Of a stretch of 64,000 nt of DNA, positions 21,034 to 30,603 are shown one piece after another. The position numbers and the translations under genes are program-made. Source of the DNA: Ornithinimicrobium sufpigmenti (GTDB lineage Bacteria > Actinomycetota > Actinomycetes > Actinomycetales > Dermatophilaceae); contig NZ_CP036403.1 of the NCBI RefSeq assembly GCF_004322775.1, positions 620,001 through 684,000 of the forward strand, in the 5' to 3' direction. The notes beneath the pieces are model-generated. The model was not told the origin of the DNA. It was given only the letters and a program-made list of their open reading frames with translations, and did not search any database. Positions within the stretch are counted from its first letter, which is position 1. Every line of letters starts with the position of its first letter.

Positions 21034-21525
21034 TCACAGGCCGATGTGCGGCGTGGCGTGCTGCGACTGCGGCGCTCGCCGCTGGGCCTGTTCGATCTGC
21101 GGCGCCCCCGCACTGGCGGCCTCCCGGCTCTGGGACTGGCGTTCGAGAGTCCTGCGAGGGGCGCGCCCGCCGGTGTTCTTCGACGGCGGAGTCGCGGGCA
21201 GGAACCGGGTCGCCTCGAACTGCTCCTCGCGCTCGCCGGTGTGCTTGTTGGTGTACTCGCGCAGCGACCCTTGGGCGATGAACCGGTCCTTCTCGCGCAG
21301 GTGCTCGACGCCGAACTGGGCAGCACCCTTGAACGCAACGACGTCGTGGAAGGTCGTCGGCTGGTTCTGCCATCCGGCCTCGGGGTCATAGTGGCGGTGG
21401 CGTTGGCCGGCCTTGAAGTACAAGCGGGCATCGCCGTTCTCGGTGTAGGTCAGTTGCGGCTTGGAAGCCACGAAGGCATAGATGCTGTCCTTCATCTCCA
21501 GCCCAGTCGTCGAATCGGTACTCAT
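21034..21525 (-). CDS. Single-stranded DNA-binding protein (plasmid type)
   Basis: 163 residues with an OB fold: GLEMKDSIYAFVASKPQLTYT, a FHDVVAFKGAAQFGVEHLREKD segment matching the SSB strand pattern, GSLREYTNKHTGERE, and a polar tail. Elements of this kind carry their own SSB for the transferred strand. The tail lacks the classical acidic DDDIPF end. It precedes DUF4913 in the same transcript. Confidence 0.72.
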   Translation of the reverse strand: MSTDSTTGLEMKDSIYAFVASKPQLTYTENGDARLYFKAGQRHRHYDPEAGWQNQPTTFHDVVAFKGAAQFGVEHLREKDRFIAQGSLREYTNKHTGEREEQFEATRFLPATPPSKNTGGRAPRRTLERQSQSREAASAGAPQIEQAQRRAPQSQHATPHIGL

Positions 21526-21616
21526 CGCACGTACTCCTGCTCACACAGCCACCGGAGCGGTGACCGCTGGGACAGGTAGGTGCACGCACGCACCACCACG
21601 ACCGAAGGCAGCCGGC

Positions 21617-23386
21617 TCAGCGCCGGAGCAACGCCTCGACCTCAGCCCGGTCGGCCTTCAACTGGCCGCTGTCTGGACGGGAGGGCCAGGGGCGTAGGTC
21701 GGTGACGATCGGGGGTGCTGAGCGCAGCAGAGTCACGCCGGTGCCGAAAGGCAGCGTTCTGATCCGATCTGGGGGCAGGATCGGCACCCGGCGGATCGAG
21801 CGTTGGTTCGACCTGGTGCCGTGATCGCCCAACGTCACTGAGTCGGTGTACTCGTCCCGCTCACCAATGAGCGTGGACAGGTCTTGGAGGTCTCGGGAGT
21901 TGGACGCGCCGCCGAGGATGATCTTGACGATGGAGGCGTCCCAGATCGCCCCGGCGGCGTTGTCGGACCACTTCTCTCGCGCCTGAGCCAACGACTGCAA
22001 CACCGGCAGGGTCGTGATACCGGTGCCACCGCCCTCGGCCATCAACGTCGGCAAAGACGGTAATGGGGCGAGGTTGCCGATCTCATCCAGCGCCAGCAGC
22101 AGCGGCGGGTCGAGGCGGGCACCCGGTGAGCGGGCTGCGATCCTTCTGGCGGTCTCGATGAGGTCTTCGACGAACGCCGCCACCAACGCTGCGGATGCGC
22201 CAGCTCCGGCTCCGGTGGCGAGCAGATATAGCGTGCCGCGCTTTCGGATGAAGCTCTCGGGGTCGAAGTCCTCACCCGCGCGTGGTGAAACGGCATCGAG
22301 GACGCGGGGATCGGCGAGGGCTCCGAGAGCGAGTGCGACGCCTTGCCAGATGGAGTCGCGGGTCTTGGGGTCGGAGTCGATCATCGCCCCGAGGGAGTCC
22401 GCCCACCCGGTCGCGGCCCGGGTGCTGTTGGTGAGGATGGCGACGGCCTCGGCTGCCGCGGTGGGGTCGAGGGTCCAGCGGAACAGCTCAGACGGCAGCC
22501 GGTGGTCGAGGGCTGCGGCGTGTAGCAGGGCTTGGAGGGCGGTGCGGGTCTTGCCTTCCCAGAACCCGCCGGACTCCACCCCGCCACTGCTGAGCCCGGT
22601 GGCAGAGGCGAGGCCGTTGGCTCGGATCATCGCCGTGAGGGGATCGTGGCAGCCGCGGATAGGTGACCAGCGCATCCCCGCGGGAATGCCCTCGGCCAAG
22701 TGCTGGGGGTCGAACACCGCCACCGGCCGCCCGTCTCGTTGCCGAGCGCGCAGGGTGGCGGTGAGATTGTCCGGCCGGGTGCTGGTGGTGACCACGGCGC
22801 CGGGCGCGTCGAGGATGGCGTTGATGACCACGTGCAGGCCTTTGCCGGAGCGGGGCGGGCCGATCAACAGGATCGAGTCCTCCACGCTCGCCCACACCTG
22901 CCGGCCCCGTGAGCGGCCCAGCAGATAGCCGACATCGGAGGGTGCCGCGCCGGTCAGCGATGGCCGCAGCGTCGAGGCACGGCGCAGGAGCGCCTTGACC
23001 GAGGCGGTCTGGGTGACCTCGTGGGCGGTGGCGGTGCCGGCCAGGCGCCGCGGGTCGGTCTCGGCCCTTCGCGAGTGGCGACGCAGCCGCACCCACACCC
23101 ACGCCCCGGCGAAACCGAGCCCGGAGAGGAGGACGGCGGTGGTGATCCAGTACGCGACCGGGCTCAGCCCTTCGGCATCCAACGCCGTCGCGGGGTCGGC
23201 GGGATTGAACAGCACACCGATCCCGGATGCGGGACCGGCGGCGGGTTGGGGTGTGCCGGTGAGGAACGCCGCCACGCTCCCGGCGGCGCGCAGGACGAGC
23301 GCGAAGCCGAAGGCACCGATCAGGACGCCGATGGCGGCGTTGGTCAGGTCATCGCCCATGCTCCCGGTCGGCCGCTGCCCGGTCAT
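21617..23386 (-). CDS. Type IV coupling protein (VirD4/TraD family)
   Basis: 589 residues. Two N-terminal membrane helices (about 10-40 and 78-100), Walker A LLIGPPRSGKGLHVV, Walker B LLLALDEIGNLAPL, then GITTLPVLQSLAQAREKW typical of TraG/VirD4 proteins. It docks the relaxosome to the secretion channel and pumps DNA. Its start overlaps the stop of the upstream gene (23383-23386), so the block is translated as an operon on the minus strand. Confidence 0.9.
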   Translation of the reverse strand: MTGQRPTGSMGDDLTNAAIGVLIGAFGFALVLRAAGSVAAFLTGTPQPAAGPASGIGVLFNPADPATALDAEGLSPVAYWITTAVLLSGLGFAGAWVWVRLRRHSRRAETDPRRLAGTATAHEVTQTASVKALLRRASTLRPSLTGAAPSDVGYLLGRSRGRQVWASVEDSILLIGPPRSGKGLHVVINAILDAPGAVVTTSTRPDNLTATLRARQRDGRPVAVFDPQHLAEGIPAGMRWSPIRGCHDPLTAMIRANGLASATGLSSGGVESGGFWEGKTRTALQALLHAAALDHRLPSELFRWTLDPTAAAEAVAILTNSTRAATGWADSLGAMIDSDPKTRDSIWQGVALALGALADPRVLDAVSPRAGEDFDPESFIRKRGTLYLLATGAGAGASAALVAAFVEDLIETARRIAARSPGARLDPPLLLALDEIGNLAPLPSLPTLMAEGGGTGITTLPVLQSLAQAREKWSDNAAGAIWDASIVKIILGGASNSRDLQDLSTLIGERDEYTDSVTLGDHGTRSNQRSIRRVPILPPDRIRTLPFGTGVTLLRSAPPIVTDLRPWPSRPDSGQLKADRAEVEALLRR

Positions 23387-23946
23387 CGTAGAAGCCGCCG
23401 GATGTGCAGGGTGCCTGAGACCCGGCCCAGCAACACGACCTCACGGGGGCCGCAGGCCAGGACAGGAGCGAGCTGGGCCGTGTCCATCAGGGCGCGGGCA
23501 TGGCCGGTGCCGGTGGCATCGGTGTGAGCGACGACGACGGCGACCGCGACGTCCTCACCGGGCACGAACCCCTCGCCGGTTACCTCCACCAGCTCCGGCA
23601 TGTGCTTGGTCTTGGTGTGCTTGCCACGCCGTTCCTGCGGCTTGGTCTCTGCGGGTTCTGTCAGGGTGGGTTTGCGGGCGCGGATGAGGTCGGTGAACAC
23701 GGACCCGTCGCTCTCTCGGACCTCGACCCGCACGGCGATGGTCCGGTCGGAGGTGACGGCATCCATCAGCTCGCCGAAGGTGCTGCGCGTCCACGCGGAA
23801 TCCTGCTGTGGGGGCGGGAACGGTGCGCCGTCGACGGTGACGTCCAAGATTCCGTTCTCGGCGACCGTGACGACGACGTGTGGCAGCAGCACCGGGGTCT
23901 CGACGGGGTCCTGCCCGGTGGTGCGGCGTGGCTTCTTCGACGCCAT
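23383..23946 (-). CDS. Unknown T4SS-operon protein
   Basis: 187 residues, no membrane helix. Beta-rich N-terminal part (HVVVTVAENGILDVTVDG) and C-terminal part (VAVAVVVAHTDATGTGHARAL) with a basic linker between. I chose the ATG at 23946, which overlaps the VirB4-like stop (ATGA), over the GTG at 23949. It is always likely to be co-translated with the ATPase and the coupling protein; function unknown. Confidence 0.65.
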   Translation of the reverse strand: MASKKPRRTTGQDPVETPVLLPHVVVTVAENGILDVTVDGAPFPPPQQDSAWTRSTFGELMDAVTSDRTIAVRVEVRESDGSVFTDLIRARKPTLTEPAETKPQERRGKHTKTKHMPELVEVTGEGFVPGEDVAVAVVVAHTDATGTGHARALMDTAQLAPVLACGPREVVLLGRVSGTLHIRRLLR

Positions 23947-25442
23947 CACGTCACTCCCTGCGTGAGCCGGGAGCTGGTGTCGAACAGTCCCAGCTCGGCG
24001 GGGTGGAGCTGATGCTGGGTCACGAAGGAGCGATCCTTAATCCGCCACAACCCCTGCCCGACGCCTAACGACGGCAGTAGCTTCTGTTCGGTGCCAGTGA
24101 GTCCGAGCGCGGTCGCGGTGGGTCCGAGCTGGTCGGATTCCTGCCGGTACACGATCCGGGTCTCGGCGTTCGCGAGCAGGCTGTTGGCGAGGGAGCGCAT
24201 GGCTGAGCCTTGGTCGCCGACGTTGTCCAGGTCGGAGAGCTTGTGGAAGATCAGCATGTTCGCGATCCCGTAATGACGAGCGAGCCGCCAGTGCGCGTCC
24301 ATGCGCTTCAACAACCCCGGGTGGGACATCAGGCGCCAGGCTTCGTCGTAGATCACCCATCGCTGCCCGCCATTGGGGTCCAGCAGTGCGGATTCCATCC
24401 ACGCGCTACTGCAAGTCATCAGTACCGAGATGAGGGTGGAGTTCTCGGTGACGCGGGAGAGGTCGAGGCTGATCATCGGCAGAGATGGATCGAACCGGAT
24501 GGTGCTGGGTCCGTCGAAGAGTCCTTGGAGGTCGCCCGCGACGAGTCTGCGGAGGGCGTGGCCGACAAGCCGGCCATCCTCGGCCAACCTGCCGTCAGCA
24601 TCCGCATCTGAGCCGCTGGGTTTGAGGATGTGGTCGACGACCATCGGCAGGATCGGCACCGTGTTCTCCCGCACCGTCTGGGTGAGGGCGTGGTCGATGG
24701 CGGTGTGCTCCAACGGCGTCAACCCCCGCGCGAGGACGGTCTCGGCCAGGGCTCCGATCAGGTCACGACGCCGCGAGGCCACGGTTGTCGTCCACTGCAG
24801 ATCGGTGAGGCCGCTGGGTCGGTGTCCTTCGTCGAGGGGGTTGAGCCGGGTGTTGAGTCCGTGGCCGAGGACGATCGCCCGGCCACCGACAGCTTCGGCG
24901 ACCGCGGTGTGCTCGCCTTTCGGGTCGCCGGGGACGTAGACGCGGCGCCCGAACGGCAGACTCCGCGTGTAGAGGGACTTGGCGAGAGAGGACTTGCCAG
25001 AGCCGACGATCCCGGCCAGGACGACGTTGGGTGCGGTGATGATCCCGCGGGCATACAAGACCCAGGGGCCGTAGACGAAGCTGCCGCCGGAGTAGAGGTC
25101 TTGGCCGACGAACACCCCGTCGGAGCCGAGGCCGCCTTCGGCGACGAACGGATACGCCCCCGCCAACGTCGCCGAGGTGTCCTGGTGACGCGGAAGCCGG
25201 AACCGACCCGGCGACCTGAGCGCCGCCGGTCCGGGCTCACCCGCAGCGGGCAGGTACTGGGTGGCGCGGCGTTCGGCCCGCTCGGCCTCGGCCTTCGCGC
25301 GTGCGGCGGCCATCTCGGCGGCGCGTTGCTCGGCCTGGAGTCTCGTCGCTGCCTGCCGGCGCTGCTTGCGCAGCCGGCGGCGCTCCTTGGCCGGTGCGAC
25401 CAGGACCGAGGTGTGCAGCCGCTCGGGCTCGGTGCTGCTCAT
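23946..25442 (-). CDS. VirB4/TraC-like conjugation ATPase
   Basis: 498 residues. A charged N-terminal coiled coil (about 18-62), then the ATPase: VLAGIVGSGKSSLAKS (Walker A), YVPGDPKGEH, RWVIYDEAWRL (Walker B) and HKLSDLDNVG, ending in a motif about RIVYRQESDQLG typical of VirB4 C-terminal domains. It is shorter than classical VirB4; the N-terminal function is probably supplied by the SCO6880-type protein at 26794. It powers assembly of the transfer channel. Confidence 0.85.
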   Translation of the reverse strand: MSSTEPERLHTSVLVAPAKERRRLRKQRRQAATRLQAEQRAAEMAAARAKAEAERAERRATQYLPAAGEPGPAALRSPGRFRLPRHQDTSATLAGAYPFVAEGGLGSDGVFVGQDLYSGGSFVYGPWVLYARGIITAPNVVLAGIVGSGKSSLAKSLYTRSLPFGRRVYVPGDPKGEHTAVAEAVGGRAIVLGHGLNTRLNPLDEGHRPSGLTDLQWTTTVASRRRDLIGALAETVLARGLTPLEHTAIDHALTQTVRENTVPILPMVVDHILKPSGSDADADGRLAEDGRLVGHALRRLVAGDLQGLFDGPSTIRFDPSLPMISLDLSRVTENSTLISVLMTCSSAWMESALLDPNGGQRWVIYDEAWRLMSHPGLLKRMDAHWRLARHYGIANMLIFHKLSDLDNVGDQGSAMRSLANSLLANAETRIVYRQESDQLGPTATALGLTGTEQKLLPSLGVGQGLWRIKDRSFVTQHQLHPAELGLFDTSSRLTQGVT

Positions 25443-26674
25443 AGCGACAACCCCCGCCCTGAACCAGCCGAGCTGCGGGAGGGGGAAGTGAACCAGTCGC
25501 GGTCCGCGACCAACGCCGCACGCCGCGCCTCACGACCCCCGTGCGCCGGCGCTGCCTGCTGGGCATCACGCGACAGTTCTGTCCTGATGCTGTTGGTCTC
25601 AGGAGCAGGCGGATCAACGAGGAGTGCTGGGTCGGGTGCAGTGTCGAATTGCCGGTAGAGACCGACTTGGCCGAGCGCGTGGTTGTAAGTCACCGTGTAC
25701 CCCGCGACGGTGACGGTCCGGTCGATGCCGCTCGTCGGCGGCTGATCGTCGTAGACGTAGCCGTTCTCCAACGCCGCATCGGTGGTCTCGTCGCCGTAGT
25801 CCCATCCCTTCGGGTGTTCGAAGGCAGCGTCGGTGCCGTTGCGGTCGATCAGGGCGTGCACCGCATCGGCCTCCTCGCCTTGGAGGAACACCACGCTGAT
25901 CCATCGTTGTGAGACCTCGTCAGGTCGGATGGGGCCGTGCTCACTCAGTTCGGCCAGGGCGTCGGTGTTGGTGCGGGCGGCCTCGGCCACCCACGCCGGG
26001 AATAGGCCCTCGTGGTCGGGCTCGCTGTCGGGGTGATCGAGGGCGTACTGGCGGGCCTCACCGGCGGCTCCGAGGAAGGTGGCGAGGTCGCGGATCGCAT
26101 GGTCGGGGTCGACGGGTTGCCCTGCGCCGGTGAACAGGTCCCGGCCCTCCAGTTCCTGCCCGGTGGTGGTGTCGGTGATCCGGTAGGCGTAGCGCTGATG
26201 CTCACCAACCGGCGCATCCGGCCACACCACCAGCGCCAGCGACCCCGCCTCCACGGTCGTGGTCGCTGGGTCACCGTCGAGCCGGGCGGCCACGCGTTCC
26301 CGGGCGGCGTCTCGGTCGACGACCGGTTCGGGGTGCCAGGCGATCCGCCCGGAGTGCGAGAACGCCGCGTCGAGCCGGTCGTAGGCCTGATCCAGCAGCG
26401 TGCCGGCCTGGTGCAGCTCATCGGCCGCGGCCAGCGCGGACGCCGCACCCGCGGCGAGGTTGCCGTCATCGTCGAACGCCCGGTCCCGCGCGTTCAGGTG
26501 AGTGCTGGCGAGCTGGTCGAGCACCTGGTGCATCGACCGCACCCCCGCCACGAGGTCACCGAACACCCGGTATATGTCCGCCGAGTCCTCGAACACGCGG
26601 GACGCGTGGGCCAGGCCCCGCAGCGGCTCGGAGGCTTCGGCTGCATCGGCGAGCGGGTCGTGGAACGTGGGCAT
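25439..26674 (-). CDS. Unknown conserved conjugation-module protein
   Basis: 411 residues. The start is the ATG at 26674 (MPTFHDPLADAAEASEPL). The first half is helical and may wrap as a coiled coil; the second half holds VFLQGEEADAVHALIDRNGT and a GYTVTYNHALGQVGLYRQF motif. No signal, membrane segment or enzyme motif is seen. Stop overlaps the VirB4-like start (ATGA). Function unknown. Confidence 0.65.
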   Translation of the reverse strand: MPTFHDPLADAAEASEPLRGLAHASRVFEDSADIYRVFGDLVAGVRSMHQVLDQLASTHLNARDRAFDDDGNLAAGAASALAAADELHQAGTLLDQAYDRLDAAFSHSGRIAWHPEPVVDRDAARERVAARLDGDPATTTVEAGSLALVVWPDAPVGEHQRYAYRITDTTTGQELEGRDLFTGAGQPVDPDHAIRDLATFLGAAGEARQYALDHPDSEPDHEGLFPAWVAEAARTNTDALAELSEHGPIRPDEVSQRWISVVFLQGEEADAVHALIDRNGTDAAFEHPKGWDYGDETTDAALENGYVYDDQPPTSGIDRTVTVAGYTVTYNHALGQVGLYRQFDTAPDPALLVDPPAPETNSIRTELSRDAQQAAPAHGGREARRAALVADRDWFTSPSRSSAGSGRGLSL

Positions 26675-26793
26675 CACAGCCTCCAAGACGGTGGGCGAAC
26701 AGAGAGGGGCGAGCCCGTGGTTCGGGCTCACCCCTCAGGTGCACGCACCACGCCACCACCATCACTGGGCCGGGGGCCGGCGACTGTGCGCGA

Positions 26794-28263
26794 TCAGACG
26801 CGGCGGCACAGCGGCAGTGCGGCGGCGGTGAACGCCGCAGCCTGCTGGCCCACCAGGAGCCGGGTCTCGCAGGAGGCTTGGATGGCGGCCTGCTCGATCG
26901 CTGCCACCCCGGCCTCGAGTTCTTCGTCCGTGGGCGCGGACACCGAGATGAGGCCGGTGTATCTGAGGACGCCGTGGCCGGCGGTCAGGTCGGCTTCCTG
27001 CTGGAGCACGTCCTGATACTCCGCAGTCTGGGAGGCGTCTTCGATCTGCCCGATCTTCGCCCGCTGCGCGGCGTCGGAGATGTGCTCGACCTTCTTCTTG
27101 CGGATATCCCGTGCGGCCTGGTCGGAGCGCATCGGGGTGCAGATCAGCGAGAACGACCGTTGGATACCGGTGGAGAGCAGGACCGGGGACAGGAAGCCGG
27201 GATAGACCAGCGACCGGGGCCATTCGGAGACCCAGAGCACGGCGTGGTGGGCGGAGTCGGTGCGCAGCCGGGTCCAGGACTCGTTCACTGCCACCGGTCC
27301 GGCGGTGGCGAGGGACTGGCCGAGTTCTCCGTGCCGCTCCAGGGTGGCGGCGATCGCCGGGTCATACGCCGAGCGCAGGATCACCGCGATCTCACCCGGG
27401 CTCAGCCATCCCGAGGGCGTTAGATCAGCCGACCGCAGAGCGGCCACGAGGGTGGACATCTCTTGGCGGAGCACGGCGGCCGCACCGCGGATGCCGCCGC
27501 CGGCGGTCCGGATCTGCCGGGCACTGGTCTTCATGTCTAGCGACAAGCTCAGCGTCGTGGCATGTCTCTCACCCGCGGGTCCGGCCCGGTCGATCAACTC
27601 CGCATAGGTGGTCGCGGCCCAGGTGTCGTCTTCGGTGCCGTGGGCTTCCCACCATTCGGCCAGCCCGGTGCCCGAGTCCGGCAGGGTGCGTTCCAGGATT
27701 TGGAGGGTGGCGATGCGGCCGGAGCGGCAGACGGTGGCCAGGACACGGCCCCAGGAGGTGACGCGTCGTTCCTGCTCACCCGGGTCCAACAGGACGAACG
27801 CCGGGTGGGAGACCTCGCAGACCACGGTGAGGGTCTGGGCGTGGGGGTCGTGGATCATCCCCGCCCCGGTGTCGGGGTCGGTGTACTCGCGCAGCCTGGC
27901 CATGTCACCCGGCAGCGCAAGCGTCCCGACCGGTCGCGGCGTGACGATCCGGCGCCGATAGAGGAGTTGTCCGCCGGTCGAACGCCAGAGCCACCAGAAC
28001 GCGACCGGCAGCCACTCCACCGCGGGCCGGCCCGCGATCGGTATCCACGTCAAGGTGGCGGCAACCACCCAGACCGGTGCGGTGTATGCCAGGAGGATGC
28101 CGCCACCGGCATACAGCGCACCTACCACCGACAGGATGCCGATGGCGAGGGTGATGAGCTGCGACAGGGACAGTCCGAGGAGGATGCCGCGGCGGGTGAG
28201 GCGGGAGAACTTCACCGGCACCAACTCCGAAGACGTAGCGCGGTCGTTCTGCTTCGTGGCCAT
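26794..28263 (-). CDS. SCO6880-family T4SS protein
   Basis: 489 residues. Start ATG at 28263 (MATKQNDRATSS); the frame is open far upstream, but that part is a shadow of the next gene's Gly/Pro-rich tail. Two membrane helices (about 27-70) are followed by a long soluble part with VPVKFSRLTRRG, AGERHATTLSLSLDMKT and DIRKKKVEHISDAAQRAKIG, which match the SCO6880 family. This family is regarded as a VirB3 and VirB4 N-terminal equivalent in actinobacterial T4SS. Confidence 0.75.
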   Translation of the reverse strand: MATKQNDRATSSELVPVKFSRLTRRGILLGLSLSQLITLAIGILSVVGALYAGGGILLAYTAPVWVVAATLTWIPIAGRPAVEWLPVAFWWLWRSTGGQLLYRRRIVTPRPVGTLALPGDMARLREYTDPDTGAGMIHDPHAQTLTVVCEVSHPAFVLLDPGEQERRVTSWGRVLATVCRSGRIATLQILERTLPDSGTGLAEWWEAHGTEDDTWAATTYAELIDRAGPAGERHATTLSLSLDMKTSARQIRTAGGGIRGAAAVLRQEMSTLVAALRSADLTPSGWLSPGEIAVILRSAYDPAIAATLERHGELGQSLATAGPVAVNESWTRLRTDSAHHAVLWVSEWPRSLVYPGFLSPVLLSTGIQRSFSLICTPMRSDQAARDIRKKKVEHISDAAQRAKIGQIEDASQTAEYQDVLQQEADLTAGHGVLRYTGLISVSAPTDEELEAGVAAIEQAAIQASCETRLLVGQQAAAFTAAALPLCRRV

Positions 28264-28270
28264 GACCGGT

Positions 28271-29710
28271 TCACTCCTTCCCGGTGGGCTTGGGAGCCGG
28301 CGGCGGGGGCTGTTTCGATGGACGCGCTTCCGACTGCGACGGCCCGCCGGTGGGTGTCTTCGGTGCCGGTGTCGACGGCGGGGGCGCCTGCGCGGACGGT
28401 GGTGATGTGCTGCCGGTCTGTCCGGCCGAATCGGCGGCGGCCTCGCCCTGGTTGCCGAGGGCCGTGCCGGCCTTGGGTCCGGCGGTCGCGGCGTCCTTGG
28501 CGACTTTCGCCGCCACCACGGCCGCGGCGGCGGGACCGGCCGCGGCGCCAGCACCGGCACCGGCGCCCGCTCCACCGCTTGCCCCGGCACCGGCGCCGCT
28601 ACTCGCGGCCGCCTTCCCACCACCAACTCCGGCCGAGCCAGCAGTGCCACTGGATGCCTGCGGCTTCGGATTCTTCGGCTCCGGCGGCTTCTTCCCACCA
28701 CCACCACCACCGCCGTTGTCGCCCTTGCCCCCGCCACTGTCGTCGAGAACCTTCTTAGGCTCCGCCCCGCCCTGCGGCTTCGACGGAGTGGGCACGGGCC
28801 TGTTGAGGGCGCTCTTGGCGTCCTGCTCCGACCCGATGGCGTGGTACATGTCGAACCCGACGAAGTTCAGGAACTTGTAGGTCATGTACGGCGCGAAGGC
28901 AGCCATTGCCATGAGCACGATCCCGGCGATCGGGTCCGCCACCGAGGACAGGTCGCCGTCGATCGGTGCGGAGACTTGGGTGATGGCGACCAGGAACATC
29001 ACGACCAGGACGAGCTTGGAGACGATCAGGGCGATGACGAACATCGCCCACTTGCTGATCCACCCCTTCGTTGCATCCCACGACGCCCCGGAGAACGCCA
29101 ATGGTGCGAGCACGATCGCGACCAGCAGCAGCGCCTTGCGCACCAGCAGGGACAGCCACACGATCGCCGCCGCGCTGATGGCGAGCCCAGCGAGGAAGAT
29201 CGTGATGATGGCCCCCACCCCGGGCGCGGCGATGTTGATCCCGACCAGCCCTGCGGCGAGCAGGGTGATCTTGTCGCCCATCGACTCGGTGGTCTCCCCG
29301 GCGGCCTGGATGATCCCGATGCAGAGCTGATCGACGATCTCCAACAACAGCGCGGTCAGGGTGATGACCACGAACGACCCGAGCACGGACTTCGCCAACC
29401 CGAGGGCGGCACGACTGAGTGCGGTGGGGTCGCGGCGGATGAGGCCGGTGATGAGTTGGAGGCAGAAGAACAGCAGCATCACGAACACGGCGATGCCGAA
29501 CAGGATGTTGTAGACCGCCACATACTCCGGCGACGTGACGTCGACCAGGGTGGTGGTGTCGAAAACCGTCCAGACGGCCTCGAACAGCCACCCGGCGGCG
29601 GCGCCCATCGCGCCGGCGAGCCAGTCGAACGGGGCCGAGACCAGCGAGGCGGCGGCCTCGCCGGCGGTGTCGCAGACGGTCGAGACGAGGGGGATATCGC
29701 ACAGACCCAC
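28271..29710 (-). CDS. TrbL/VirB6-like polytopic membrane protein
   Basis: 479 residues. About seven to eight membrane helices lie between residues 25 and 290 (for example VAVYNILFGIAVFVMLLFFC, SVLGSFVVITLTALLLEI, MFVIALIVSKLVLVVMFLVA). A long, low-complexity Gly/Ala/Pro/Lys tail (about 300-479) follows. VirB6/TrbL proteins form the inner-membrane part of the DNA channel. It is 7 bases ahead of the SCO6880-type gene. Confidence 0.82.
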   Translation of the reverse strand: MGLCDIPLVSTVCDTAGEAAASLVSAPFDWLAGAMGAAAGWLFEAVWTVFDTTTLVDVTSPEYVAVYNILFGIAVFVMLLFFCLQLITGLIRRDPTALSRAALGLAKSVLGSFVVITLTALLLEIVDQLCIGIIQAAGETTESMGDKITLLAAGLVGINIAAPGVGAIITIFLAGLAISAAAIVWLSLLVRKALLLVAIVLAPLAFSGASWDATKGWISKWAMFVIALIVSKLVLVVMFLVAITQVSAPIDGDLSSVADPIAGIVLMAMAAFAPYMTYKFLNFVGFDMYHAIGSEQDAKSALNRPVPTPSKPQGGAEPKKVLDDSGGGKGDNGGGGGGGKKPPEPKNPKPQASSGTAGSAGVGGGKAAASSGAGAGASGGAGAGAGAGAAAGPAAAAVVAAKVAKDAATAGPKAGTALGNQGEAAADSAGQTGSTSPPSAQAPPPSTPAPKTPTGGPSQSEARPSKQPPPPAPKPTGKE

Positions 29711-29758
29711 CGCAGATCACTCCTTCATGAAGGGGTCGAGAAGGTTGGTGGGCGGGGG

Positions 29759-30100
29759 TCAGACCTGCTGGCCGACGTCCCAGAAGAAGTTGATCAACGT
29801 CACCGACGCGCCGCAGATGACGGCGGCGCCGCAGGAGACGAGGACGCCGACCTTCCCCCGGCCCGCCAGGTGGGGGTTGGAGGAGTTGGCGCCGAAGCCC
29901 CACACGATCGCGGAGATGATCAAGGCGAGGACGGAGAGGATGAGGCCGATCGTCATGACGGCACCGACGATGGTGCGGAGTTGGCTGATGCCGGGCAGTC
30001 CGGAGTCGTTGGGGTCGATATTGATGTCCATCGGCACCAGGCCGGCCACAGTGGTCGTGGCGGCGGTCGCGGTGTCGGCGAGCAGGATCAGTGTGTTCAT
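29759..30100 (-). CDS. DUF6112-like small membrane protein (VirB2-like)
   Basis: 113 residues with a possible signal-like N terminus and two helices (about 44-66 and 83-103), with a Gly/Asn-rich turn between. This is the size and layout of VirB2-type pilin or channel subunits in Gram-positive T4SS. A second, shorter relative lies at 31063-31329. The pair encloses two plus-strand regulatory genes. Confidence 0.7.
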   Translation of the reverse strand: MNTLILLADTATAATTTVAGLVPMDINIDPNDSGLPGISQLRTIVGAVMTIGLILSVLALIISAIVWGFGANSSNPHLAGRGKVGVLVSCGAAVICGASVTLINFFWDVGQQV

Positions 30101-30170
30101 GGCAGGTGTGCTCCTTCACGAGCGAGAGAGGGTTCTCGTCGGTCAGGTGCACGGGATGTCCCGCAAGCCA

Positions 30171-30197
30171 CAGGTACATGCGGATCGCATATACCTG
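30171..30197. promoter_or_regulatory. MarR-type operator overlapping a promoter
   Basis: CAGGTACATGCG (30171-30182) and CGCATATACCTG (30186-30197) are inverted repeats matching at 11 of 12 positions, with spacer GAT. The right arm contains a -10-like TATACC (30190-30195), 6 bases before the ATG at 30202, so the transcript may be leaderless. The MarR gene of this operon is the likely binder. Confidence 0.6.
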
Positions 30198-30201
30198 GGG
30201 T

Positions 30202-30603
30202 ATGAGTGCACACGAGGAGACAGAGCGGGCCGTGGCCCGCTGGCATGAGATCGTCAACGCCGCGGATCTGGACGCCGCACGGGAAGCGGTGTCCGATCCG
30301 ATCGTGGTCAACGGGCCTAAGGGCGCCGGATCGATCAGCCCGGCCGAGTTCGCCGAGTGGATCACCCGCTCGGGCATCCACTTGTCGCCGCGGTCCTACC
30401 ACCCGGTCAGCGAGCATGTCCTGGTCGTGGAGCAGGATGCCCGCTGGCCGCAGGACGGCCCCGCAACGCGCGTGGCGACGGTGTTTCGTACGCACGGGGG
30501 CCGGGTGTCGGCGGCGCTGCGGTTCCCCACGCTCGCCGAGGCACTGGAGTTCGCGTTCCTGTACCGGGAAATGGCCGTTACCGAGCCTGGCACGGCGGCA
30601 TGA
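30202..30603 (+). CDS. SnoaL/NTF2-like small protein
   Basis: 133 residues. The pattern AVARWHEIVNAADLDAAREA, DPIVVNGPKGAG, GIHLSPRSYHPVSEHVLVVE fits a single-domain NTF2-like (cystatin-fold) protein, often small-molecule-binding or hydrolase-like. It is on the opposite strand to the T4SS operon and is coupled to the MarR gene (ATGA overlap), so it is probably part of a two-gene autoregulated unit. Confidence 0.7.
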   Translation: MSAHEETERAVARWHEIVNAADLDAAREAVSDPIVVNGPKGAGSISPAEFAEWITRSGIHLSPRSYHPVSEHVLVVEQDARWPQDGPATRVATVFRTHGGRVSAALRFPTLAEALEFAFLYREMAVTEPGTAA